Positions 54,127 through 60,955 of a stretch of DNA of 64,000 nt are shown here, in pieces. Numbering within the stretch: the stretch's first letter is position 1; each line of letters begins with the position of its first letter. The notes under the pieces were generated by a model that saw only the letters and a list, made by a program, of their open reading frames with translations, ran no database searches and had not been told where the DNA came from. Location: assembly GCA_035566435.1 (NCBI GenBank), contig DATMRF010000137.1, positions 1-64,000 on the forward strand, read 5' to 3'. The DNA is from DATMRF01 sp035566435 (GTDB lineage: Bacteria > Verrucomicrobiota > Verrucomicrobiia > Limisphaerales > UBA8199). The position numbers and the translations under genes were made by a program.

Positions 54127-55195
54127 GACAGCAAAGACCGGTTTCGAAATGGGCATTCCGTTCAACGAATTGAACCGCGTTCTCGATCTCGGTTTCAAAC
54201 CTATTGCGTGTGGTGACGACAGTTACCTCCCCGCAAGACTCCAAAAGGTCACCACCGCACAGCCGCTCCAGCCAAAGCAACTCCAGCTCCGCTCCGCAAC
54301 AATGAATTCTGAACCACCACTTCCCGCCGCTGACTCTCCGCTCTCCAGCACTTTTGGTGCTCGCCTCGTCACGTTGTCCGACGGCCGCCCCGGTCTCCGC
54401 GGCGGCATCCACGTCACTGCCAGCGCCCCTGGTAAGGACGCTGTCCTCAGCGTCCCCGATCCTTCCGCCCCCACCGCCCCCAGCGTCCCGAATCCCTCCT
54501 CCACCCTCGACTTCATCTCCTCCGATGAAACTCTTGATCGGTACGGCGAAATCATTTCTGCCGCCGGTTGGAGCCTGGACAACTACCGCCGCAACCCCGT
54601 CTTTCAGAACTCCCACCAGTACGGCGACATCATTTTCACTCTGGGCAAGGCTCTCATCACCGAAGTCCGCACGGTGGCCGACCGCCAGGTCCTCTTTCAG
54701 CGGATCGAGTTTGCCACGGAGGCGAATCCGATGGCCAGAATCGCATACGCCCTGTACAGCCGGGGCTTTCTCAAGACCGTCTCGGTCGGCTTCATCCCCC
54801 TCCGCTGGGAGGACGGCTCCACATCGTCCTCGTCCTCGTCCTCGTCCTCGATCCCCTTCCGCAGGAAATACCTCGAACAGGAACTCCTTGAAGTCTCAGC
54901 CGTCGCGATCCCCGCAAACCCCAACGCTCTGGCCCTCGCCCTAAAATCCGGCGCTGTGGAAAAATCAGACCTGCGCGACCTCGCTGACCTTCTTCACCAG
55001 GCCCTCGATCCGCGAAGCCGTAGCGCAGATTTTCAATCTGCTGTATCGCCGATTTCCAATCGGCAGCCGTCCGACGACTCAGGCCTCCCCCTCGCCGAAC
55101 CCGCTTCGCCATCAATCCATCAATCCATTAATCCATCAATCCATCCCCTTTTGGCGCTCGCCCGCGAAGTCAGAGACCTGATCAAGCGTGCCTAG
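54098..55195 (+). CDS. HK97-type prohead protease carrying a portal C-terminal remnant
   Basis: 365 codons from the ATG at 54098. Residues 1-50 (LTTAKTGFEMGIPFNELNRV, LDLGFKPIACGDDSYLP) read like the C-terminal tail of an HK97-family portal protein. The protease itself probably starts near MNSEPPLPAADS (54302). Core: STLDFISSDETLDRYGEIIS, NPVFQNSHQYGD with the catalytic-type histidine, FLKTVSVGFIPLRW with the serine, and LLEVSAVAIPANPNALAL. Prohead proteases cut the capsid scaffold during maturation. The gene contains a serine run, a double hairpin and an AATCCATC repeat, all in frame. No intact portal or terminase lies upstream, so the prophage is defective. Confidence 0.75.
   Translation: MQQARHTRLTTAKTGFEMGIPFNELNRVLDLGFKPIACGDDSYLPARLQKVTTAQPLQPKQLQLRSATMNSEPPLPAADSPLSSTFGARLVTLSDGRPGLRGGIHVTASAPGKDAVLSVPDPSAPTAPSVPNPSSTLDFISSDETLDRYGEIISAAGWSLDNYRRNPVFQNSHQYGDIIFTLGKALITEVRTVADRQVLFQRIEFATEANPMARIAYALYSRGFLKTVSVGFIPLRWEDGSTSSSSSSSSSIPFRRKYLEQELLEVSAVAIPANPNALALALKSGAVEKSDLRDLADLLHQALDPRSRSADFQSAVSPISNRQPSDDSGLPLAEPASPSIHQSINPSIHPLLALAREVRDLIKRA
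54824..54850. repeat. TCGTCC hexamer repeat coding a serine run
   Basis: About four and a half copies of TCGTCC inside the prohead protease gene, read as nine or more serines before the conserved IPFRRK segment. Confidence 0.75.
55025..55064. repeat. Two tandem small hairpins in frame in the protease gene
   Basis: GCAGATT-TTC-AATCTGC (55025-55041) and GCCGATT-TCC-AATCGGC (55048-55064): both have 7-base perfect stems ending in ATT...AAT and a 3-base loop. They encode the peptide SADFQSAVSPISNRQP near the protease C-terminus. Confidence 0.8.
55111..55146. repeat. AATCCATC tandem octamer in coding region
   Basis: About four and a half imperfect units of ATCAATCC. They are read as SIHQSINPSIHP between the hairpin element and the last conserved-looking residues of the protease frame. 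Confidence 0.75.
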
Positions 55196-55243
55196 CAAAA
55201 CCCCGGTCGGCTTGCGAGCAGCCGCCCCAATCACAAACCATCG

Positions 55244-55271
55244 CGTAAATCGTAAATCGTAAATCGTAAAT
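55244..55271. repeat. (CGTAAAT)4 directly before a start codon
   Basis: Four perfect copies of CGTAAAT end one base before the ATG at 55272, filling the place where a ribosome-binding site would be. No purine-rich site is visible. Confidence 0.85.
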
Positions 55272-56399
55272 ATGAACCCCACCCCCGAAACCGAACACAC
55301 TGACCTCCAAACAACCCTGACCGAGATCAAGGGCGGCTGGTCCCAGGTCCGAGACCTCCCCGCCACCGTGAAATCCCTCCAGGACCAGCTCGCGGAAGCC
55401 ACCGAGCAGCTCGCCCAGCTCCGCCGCCAGGCCCTTTTCAACGCCACCCTCTCCCAGCGCGCCCGCCTCCCCGGCTCCGTCTCCGATGAGTGCGCCCGCG
55501 AGATCGCCGCCCGCGTCATTCTCCACTACGAAAAAAACGGCCGGCTCGAAGCCATCTGCTCCGCGCCGGCGGAATGCGACAAGCTGATTCACTTCTCGCG
55601 CTCCGTCCTTGGCATCACCACGCGGACCGCGCTGACCGCCACTGAAGTGCCTCTCCCCGCCCAGTACGGCAGCCAGAAGGTTCTAACGAACGGCCTCTCG
55701 GCAGGCGACCTCCTCTTCGGAAACGGTAACCCTGGCGGCATCGGGTGGCTCTCCGCCGATGGCACCACCTCAAACTTGAACTGGATAGTCATTACCAACG
55801 AACCAAACCTAATTGAGAGCATCTACGTGGACCAGACCGGGATTTGGAGCAATGACGTCCTAGCGGTGTCGGGCGCAGACGCACGATTCCAGAGTATCAC
55901 GAATCTCAATGTCTGGCGCGTTCACCTCCGAACCAATGCTCAGATCGTTGCCTCCATTCCCGCCCTCCACCTCGAGGGCCTGCTTACACTCTCGAACGAC
56001 ACCCGTTACGGCCCGTGGGCTGGCAAACTCCTAACCGCAGATGAAAACACTCATGCCATTTTTGCGCTAGACCCATCCGGCAGCGTCTCAAACTATTTGC
56101 TGGGCATCGATGCTGACGCTATTCGCCTCATCCCGACAAACCAGGACCTTTACTGCGTCCACTTCCGCAGTGCAGACAGTCGACTGGTAAAGGTTTCCCG
56201 CCAGTACTTTATAGACTCGGTGGGGGACATTCTCTTTGAGCAAGCCGGGGAAACTCTGGCTGATCCCACCCTCTTTGTAGCTCACTGGAACGGCACCAAC
56301 TTCGACGTTCACGGGATTGACCTATTTACCTACTTTCCCAACGATGGCTTTTTCGAAAAGCCGGCCTTTGCCCCGGTCAGCATGCCCCCCGTCCAATGA
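55272..56399 (+). CDS. Chimera: HK97-type capsid N-terminus joined to a secreted-protein C-terminus
   Basis: 375 codons without interruption. Residues 1-135 look like the beginning of a phage major capsid protein: a coiled-coil scaffold region (LQDQLAEATEQLAQLRRQA), CAREIAARVIL, then TRTALTATEVPLPAQYGS, after which capsid proteins continue with an E-loop/P-domain. Instead, residues 136-375 read GDLLFGNGNPGGIGWLSADG, WAGKLLTADENTHAIFALDP and LFVAHWNGTNFDVHG, typical of beta-propeller-like secreted proteins of Verrucomicrobiota and lacking a signal peptide here. Base composition changes at the junction (about 55677). Probably an inactive fusion product of a deletion; an assembly join must be excluded. 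Confidence 0.6.
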   Translation: MNPTPETEHTDLQTTLTEIKGGWSQVRDLPATVKSLQDQLAEATEQLAQLRRQALFNATLSQRARLPGSVSDECAREIAARVILHYEKNGRLEAICSAPAECDKLIHFSRSVLGITTRTALTATEVPLPAQYGSQKVLTNGLSAGDLLFGNGNPGGIGWLSADGTTSNLNWIVITNEPNLIESIYVDQTGIWSNDVLAVSGADARFQSITNLNVWRVHLRTNAQIVASIPALHLEGLLTLSNDTRYGPWAGKLLTADENTHAIFALDPSGSVSNYLLGIDADAIRLIPTNQDLYCVHFRSADSRLVKVSRQYFIDSVGDILFEQAGETLADPTLFVAHWNGTNFDVHGIDLFTYFPNDGFFEKPAFAPVSMPPVQ

Positions 56400-56418
56400 C
56401 CGGCTTACCCATCCTAAC

Positions 56419-56453
56419 GCGTGAAGCCCACGCAGAATGCGTGAAATTCACGC
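56419..56453. promoter_or_regulatory. Paired GCGTGAA palindromes upstream of PEP-CTERM genes
   Basis: GCGTGAAGCCCACGC (56419-56433) and GCGTGAAATTCACGC (56439-56453), 20 bases apart start to start. The second is a near-perfect palindrome (GCGTGAA-A-TTCACGC). They lie about 70 bases before the first PEP-CTERM gene, which suggests tandem operators for a dimeric regulator. They could instead terminate the gene upstream. Confidence 0.4.
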
Positions 56454-56524
56454 AATAACTAGGTAAAACAAACCACACGACGCCTGCCCTGACGTTGGCA
56501 CTTTCAATGCTTTCCTTAAACAAT

Positions 56525-57130
56525 ATGATTACGCGACTGCTCTCAGGAGTTCCCATCCTCGCCCTAGCGACCATCTGCTCCTACGGCCAGGGCACCTTCA
56601 TTTACGACCAGCAGGACTCGACTTCGGAAGGGTCTCCCCCATATGGTTCCGGGCCCTCGATTCAGAGTCTACTGCCTTCAACCGGACAATCCTTCACACC
56701 GAGCCTGTCGGGTATAGATTTTATCCGGCTAATCTTCGATGACGGCGACCCCACGGATGGCCTCGGGGCTTCGATCAGCCTGAATCTACGATCCACCTCG
56801 ATAGCCGGACCAATCCTCGGCACAACGGCCACGGTCAACATGCCCAACGGATTTAGCGGCACTGCCAATTTTTTCTTCCAGAATACAATTCCATTGAGTT
56901 CTGGCACCACGTATTACTTCGACCTCAATTTTCAGACAGGGGGTCCTTGGAACGTGGATGCTGGATCCTACACCTACGCCGGCGGGACAGCGTACAGGAA
57001 CGGACAGGTTTCCCCCGGCGGCAACTACTGGTTTCGGGAGGGCCTCGTCGTGCCCGAGCCTTCCTCGGCGGCGCTGCTGCTACTGGGAGGAGCCGCATTC
57101 ATTTCCCTCCGCCGCCCCAAACGCCAATGA
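56525..57130 (+). CDS. PEP-CTERM secreted protein, first of a tandem pair
   Basis: About 201 residues from ATG 56525 (ATG 56507 and TTG 56495 are alternatives). The signal peptide is SGVPILALATICSYGQG. The body starts TFIYDQQDSTSEG and has TGQSFTPSLSGIDFIRLIFD, a beta-sandwich-like secreted domain also found in its neighbour. The C-terminal sorting signal is VPEPSSAALLLLGGAAFISL with RRPKRQ. It needs an exosortase not in this window. The stop overlaps the next start by ATGA. Codon use is less C-skewed than the flanking phage-like genes. Confidence 0.8.
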   Translation: MITRLLSGVPILALATICSYGQGTFIYDQQDSTSEGSPPYGSGPSIQSLLPSTGQSFTPSLSGIDFIRLIFDDGDPTDGLGASISLNLRSTSIAGPILGTTATVNMPNGFSGTANFFFQNTIPLSSGTTYYFDLNFQTGGPWNVDAGSYTYAGGTAYRNGQVSPGGNYWFREGLVVPEPSSAALLLLGGAAFISLRRPKRQ

Positions 57131-57732
57131 AAATATCCTCCGTTACCTCAGCTTTCCTCCTGTCGGCAGCCCTTTCCGTTTTCAGCCAGGGCACCACGTT
57201 CGTTTACGACCAGCAATCCTCAACCGACGAGGGGTATTATGGTTACGGCGGAGGGCCGACGTATCAGAGCTTGCTCCCAACCACCGGGCAATCCTTCACC
57301 CCGACCCTTTCGAGCATCGACTTTATCAGGCTCGAAATAAATGATGGCAGCCCAACCGGGACTCTGAGTTCGACCTGGTTTCTGAACCTCCACGCGACCT
57401 CAATTCATGGCCCTATCTTGGGAACGACGGCCCCGGTTGACCTTCCCGGCGCGTTTGCCGGTGCCGCCAACTTCTACTTCCCCAACACCATTCCACTGAC
57501 TCCGGGGACCTCTTACTGGTTCGATGTCAACAGCCCAGACGGAGGAGCTTGGCATCTCATCGCTGGGGTATTCAACTATCCAGGCGGATACGCTTGGGCG
57601 CAAGACACAGCGTATGGCTCCTCCGATTACTGGTTTCGGGAAGGCATCCTTGTGCCCGAGCCGTCTTCGGCTGCGCTGCTGTTACTGGGAGGAGCTGCAT
57701 TCGTTTGCCTCCGCCGCCGAAGCCCCAAGTAA
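57127..57732 (+). CDS. PEP-CTERM secreted protein, second of a tandem pair
   Basis: 201 residues from ATG 57127, overlapping the previous stop by four bases. Signal peptide SAFLLSAALSVFSQGTT. It is a paralogue of the upstream gene along its whole length: TFVYDQQSSTDEG, TGQSFTPTLSSIDFIRLEI and SIHGPILGTTAPV. It ends with VPEPSSAALLLLGGAAFVCL and RRRSPK. The pair arose by duplication and is co-translated. The function is unknown beyond surface display. Confidence 0.82.
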   Translation: MKISSVTSAFLLSAALSVFSQGTTFVYDQQSSTDEGYYGYGGGPTYQSLLPTTGQSFTPTLSSIDFIRLEINDGSPTGTLSSTWFLNLHATSIHGPILGTTAPVDLPGAFAGAANFYFPNTIPLTPGTSYWFDVNSPDGGAWHLIAGVFNYPGGYAWAQDTAYGSSDYWFREGILVPEPSSAALLLLGGAAFVCLRRRSPK

Positions 57733-58033
57733 ACAAATCGTTCTTTCCTCACGCCGTTGCACCACTCCGCTGGGCCCAAAGGCCCACCGGCGCCCACCCT
57801 GTCTTTGCCACTTCTCATCTGCGCCCATCACTCCACCACCCCACCGCTCCGCACGCCTTACTCCATGAATCGACCCACCGCCCCGCTCCGCACTCCGCAC
57901 TCCGGATCCGGCATTTCCGCGTCCTCAGCATCTTCCGCCGTTGCATTTCCTCTTTGCGTCTTTGCCTCTTGGCGCCTTTGCGTTAATTCCGCACTCCGCA
58001 TTCCGCACTCCAACCGCCTGAAAACCTGAAAAC
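57733..58033. repeat. Intergenic repeat region before the head-tail connector gene
   Basis: No gene. It contains CTCCGCACTCCGCACTCC (57886-57903), a TTTGCGTCTTTGCCTCTTGG / CGCCTTTGCGTTAA dispersed repeat (57953-57985) and CCGCACTCCGCATTCCGCACTCC (57989-58011). The last lies about 20 bases before the ATG at 58034. Confidence 0.6.
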
Positions 58034-58624
58034 ATGATAACTCAATTAGCGACCATCAAATCCCGCCTCGCCATCCCCGACGCGGACACCACAAACGACG
58101 CCCTGCTCACCGCCGCAATCAAAGCCGTCACCGCCCGTTTCGACAAAGAAACCAGCCGCACCCTGTCCCGCACCGCCAGCTTCCAGCAAGAGTTTGACCC
58201 CAGCGACACCGAACTGCTGGCCACCTGCTACCCGATTGAGTCGGTCACCAAATGGGAAACCAAATCCTCCGAGTCCTCCGGCTGGCAGGAGCAGCCGGCG
58301 CCGGACTACCTGGTCCGCTCCGCCTGCATCGTTTCCCTCCGTACCCCCTTTTTCATTTATCCTTTATCCTTTATCCTTTCCCGCATTACTTACACCGGTG
58401 GCTACGTCCTCCCCGGCACCACGCCAGGCGCAGGCCAAACGCCGCTCCCCGACGACATCGAGCGCGCCGCCGTCGAGCAAGTCGCTTATTGGTTCCAGAA
58501 TAAGGCCACCATTGGCCTCAGAATCTCCTGGCCCTCCGGCGGCACCTACCAGCAGTTCGCCGCCCAGGACCTCCTCCCCTCCGTCCAGGCCGTTCTCACC
58601 AAATACCAGCGCTGGGCCCTCTGA
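58034..58624 (+). CDS. Phage head-tail connector (gp6-like)
   Basis: 196 residues. The start LATIKSRLAIPDADTTNDAL and following helix TAAIKAVTARFDKETSRTLS, then YPIESVTKWETK and DDIERAAVEQVAYWFQNK, resemble HK97 gp6-like connector proteins that sit between portal and tail. The segment PFFIYPLSFILSRI in the middle is encoded by a TTTATCC tandem repeat and looks inserted in frame. It is separated from the capsid remnant by the PEP-CTERM genes, so the phage module is interrupted. Coding strand strongly C-rich. Confidence 0.7.
   Translation: MITQLATIKSRLAIPDADTTNDALLTAAIKAVTARFDKETSRTLSRTASFQQEFDPSDTELLATCYPIESVTKWETKSSESSGWQEQPAPDYLVRSACIVSLRTPFFIYPLSFILSRITYTGGYVLPGTTPGAGQTPLPDDIERAAVEQVAYWFQNKATIGLRISWPSGGTYQQFAAQDLLPSVQAVLTKYQRWAL
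58350..58379. repeat. TTTATCC tandem heptamer in frame in the connector gene
   Basis: TTCATTTATCC then two further TTTATCC copies, about four units. It is translated as FIYPLSFILS in an otherwise hydrophilic protein. Confidence 0.75.
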
Positions 58625-58658
58625 CCTCCGGCCTTTGCCCACCGGTCACTGATGACTG

Positions 58659-58763
58659 ATGACTCATTACCCTCCCTCGCGCTTGGCCCTCCGCTACACC
58701 CCGGCGCACCGCATCGAGGCCGGATTGGAGGTGGCGATGGAATGGCCGATAATGTTCAAGTGA
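58659..58763 (+). pseudogene. Short remnant of the next phage gene
   Basis: A 34-codon frame (LALRYTPAHRIEAGLEVAME) that begins in a GATGACT repeat (58645-58665) and ends as the convergent nucleotidyltransferase gene begins. It may be the start of a tail-completion gene cut at the prophage edge. No family match. Confidence 0.3.
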
Positions 58764-59976
58764 GATGACGCCAGAGTTTTTCATATTCATCCACGGGATT
58801 GGATTTAGCGTCGGCGTTAAATGGAAGTGCGCTTTGAAGCCGGCGCACCAGACCGGAATCAAGCGCAGCGGGTTCCCAAAGCAGCAACGCAAGTGCGTTC
58901 AGGACTTTTTCGCGTGGGTGCCGATGGCTGCGTTTTTGAAACAATGCTGCCGGACCGAACACCTTGGCATTCACCAGCCGGTTGCGCCACGGATTTGTCT
59001 CCAGACATTTGTTTGCCGGGCAAAGGACGTAATCGCGCGCCGAGTTGAACTTGTGGTTCAGCCGCCGGCTTTCCAGCCACAACCAGAGTTGGAGCGCCAG
59101 GGCGGAGATTTCTTCAAATTGGGATTGAAGGCTCGCTGCGGCGGCTGGGGCGGCCCGGTCGGGATGAAGCTTGAAGCGCAATCCGGCGGCGTGGTGCCGG
59201 AGCACTTCCGGCAGCCAGGGTGTTTCCTCGCCGGCCACGAGCTGCTTCAATCGACGGTGACGCTCAAGGCAGCTCCAGTGATACTCGTTGAAGGCGGTAA
59301 GCACAGCGTCGCCCAATGCCAATTGTGCCTTGGCAAGGTTGCGCCCGATGAAGTCGGCGGCGGCGGCGGTCAACGGGTCGGCGCCCAGTTTCTCCCGCGC
59401 GAAAAGCAAACCGGAGCACCGGTTCATCAGCAGGCGGGTGGCCTCGCTCGGGGGAAGGTTGCGTGCGTCGCGGTGATGTGCACAACCCGAAAACAAACCA
59501 CGTCCGCCACAAAGCTGTCGGTGGCCGGCGACGAGGTCGTAGTAAAACATGCTCGCCGGGCTGCGGCGCAGCCGGGCGAGTGAACTGATTTTGAATTCCA
59601 CCTCGATTCCGGCGATCGGCGCCAACTCCTCGCTCAAATGATGCAGCGCATCCCCGTAACGCCGTTCGTTGAACCAGTGGTTGCCACGGATGAAGACGTA
59701 AAATTCCAGATCGTTGTAAGGCTGGTCGCCGGTTTCCGTTTTCAGCACGCCGCCTTCCCCCCGGCCATAACCGCCGCTGAGCAGCAACGCTTCCAATTTC
59801 CCGTCGCGGATGATTTCCTGCATGCTGGCCAGAACGGCTTCGCATATCCGGCCGAGATGGCATTCCAATTCATCGCTCCCGTCGAGAGTGAAGCGTTTGG
59901 TTTTGGCCCGGAGTTGGGCTGGACGTGGCATCTCCGCCAGTCCGGTCGTCTGTATTCTGTCCTCCGGGGCATTCAT
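58756..59976 (-). CDS. Nucleotidyltransferase-fold protein of a polysaccharide cluster
   Basis: 406 residues from ATG 59976, overlapping the GT2 stop by ATGA; the longer upstream frame is rejected. Residues about 60-110 look like a minimal nucleotidyltransferase: ALLLSGGYGRGEGGV followed by NDLEFYVFIRG (candidate catalytic D-x-E). The rest is mostly helical with no other motif recognised. The coupling to a glycosyltransferase and the divergent polymerase suggests a role in surface polysaccharide metabolism or its regulation. It could also be a toxin- or MNT-like transferase. The reaction is not deducible. Confidence 0.65.
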   Translation of the reverse strand: MNAPEDRIQTTGLAEMPRPAQLRAKTKRFTLDGSDELECHLGRICEAVLASMQEIIRDGKLEALLLSGGYGRGEGGVLKTETGDQPYNDLEFYVFIRGNHWFNERRYGDALHHLSEELAPIAGIEVEFKISSLARLRRSPASMFYYDLVAGHRQLCGGRGLFSGCAHHRDARNLPPSEATRLLMNRCSGLLFAREKLGADPLTAAAADFIGRNLAKAQLALGDAVLTAFNEYHWSCLERHRRLKQLVAGEETPWLPEVLRHHAAGLRFKLHPDRAAPAAAASLQSQFEEISALALQLWLWLESRRLNHKFNSARDYVLCPANKCLETNPWRNRLVNAKVFGPAALFQKRSHRHPREKVLNALALLLWEPAALDSGLVRRLQSALPFNADAKSNPVDEYEKLWRHLT

Positions 59977-60917
59977 TCGCGGCCGGGACTTAAACGGGCA
60001 GTTGATTTCATTCCGGACAGTGGCGGCGTCGAATCGGGCAGGAGGTTGTCCCGATACGCGGTCCACCCGTTCCTGAACCCCGCCAGTTTCGCGTGCCGCT
60101 GTTGCCAGCGAATGCGCAAGGCATGGGGCCATTCCCGCAAGCGCCGGCGCCGCAGGCAAAACCGGAGGTCCCTTCGCGCATCGTTCGCCCAGCCGAGCAA
60201 CACCGTGCGGACAAAGTTGATATCGTTTGGAGACCCCGGCCAGGACGCGGCGAGCGCCCGCGCTTCCCCGAAGCTGCGCTTCCAGGCCTCCTGCGCCGTG
60301 TAATTATGCGAATGCATCGCCACCGATTCCGGCACGTAAACCACCCGGTAACCCGACGCCCGGCACCACCGCGTGTACTCGTCGTCCTCGGAGTATTGCA
60401 TCCGTTCGTCGAATCCGCGCTTCGCCCAGACATCCTTGCGAATGCCGCTGCTGGCCATGCTGAAAAAATGTTCCCAACCGCAGGATTCGCGGTATGGGCC
60501 GAAGCAACGCTCGTAATCGTGGGCAAAAACCGCCTGGCAGTCCGGGCGCGGGATCTGCCGGCCAAATACGGCCGCAACCTGGGGGTCGAACAAAGCTTCG
60601 ACGAGCGGGCGCAGCCAGTTGCTTCCCTGCGGAGTGGCATCGGCATTCAGAAGAATTCCGTAATCCGAACTTGCCAGTTGCATGCCCCGGTTCATCACCC
60701 GCGCCGGGTTGTATTCCGACGGCGCAATTTGAAGCAAGAGGCGGGGCAGTGCGTGGCGAATCAGTTCCACCGAACCGTCGGTCGAGCCGGAATCGATGAC
60801 GATGAGCTCCCAGTTGCGATATTCCTGCGCTTTGAGCGCGGGCAGTGTTTCGCGCAATGCCCAGCCTTCGTTGAAGGATCGCACGATGATACTGACATGG
60901 GGTTCGTTCATGGCCAC
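59973..60917 (-). CDS. Glycosyltransferase family 2 (rhamnosyltransferase-like)
   Basis: 314 residues. GT-A start VSIIVRSFNEGWALRETLPAL, VIDSGSTDGSVELI, then YGILLNADATPQG (metal-binding position) and MQYSEDDEYTRWCRASGYRV (the ED acceptor-side motif). It transfers an activated sugar onto a lipid-linked glycan at the inner membrane. It is divergent from the polymerase gene with about 38 bases between, so both may share a control region. The C-terminal part is basic. Confidence 0.88.
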   Translation of the reverse strand: MAMNEPHVSIIVRSFNEGWALRETLPALKAQEYRNWELIVIDSGSTDGSVELIRHALPRLLLQIAPSEYNPARVMNRGMQLASSDYGILLNADATPQGSNWLRPLVEALFDPQVAAVFGRQIPRPDCQAVFAHDYERCFGPYRESCGWEHFFSMASSGIRKDVWAKRGFDERMQYSEDDEYTRWCRASGYRVVYVPESVAMHSHNYTAQEAWKRSFGEARALAASWPGSPNDINFVRTVLLGWANDARRDLRFCLRRRRLREWPHALRIRWQQRHAKLAGFRNGWTAYRDNLLPDSTPPLSGMKSTARLSPGRE

Positions 60918-60955
60918 CGTTTCATCTCCGCGAGATTACCCCAGCCATAGGCCTT

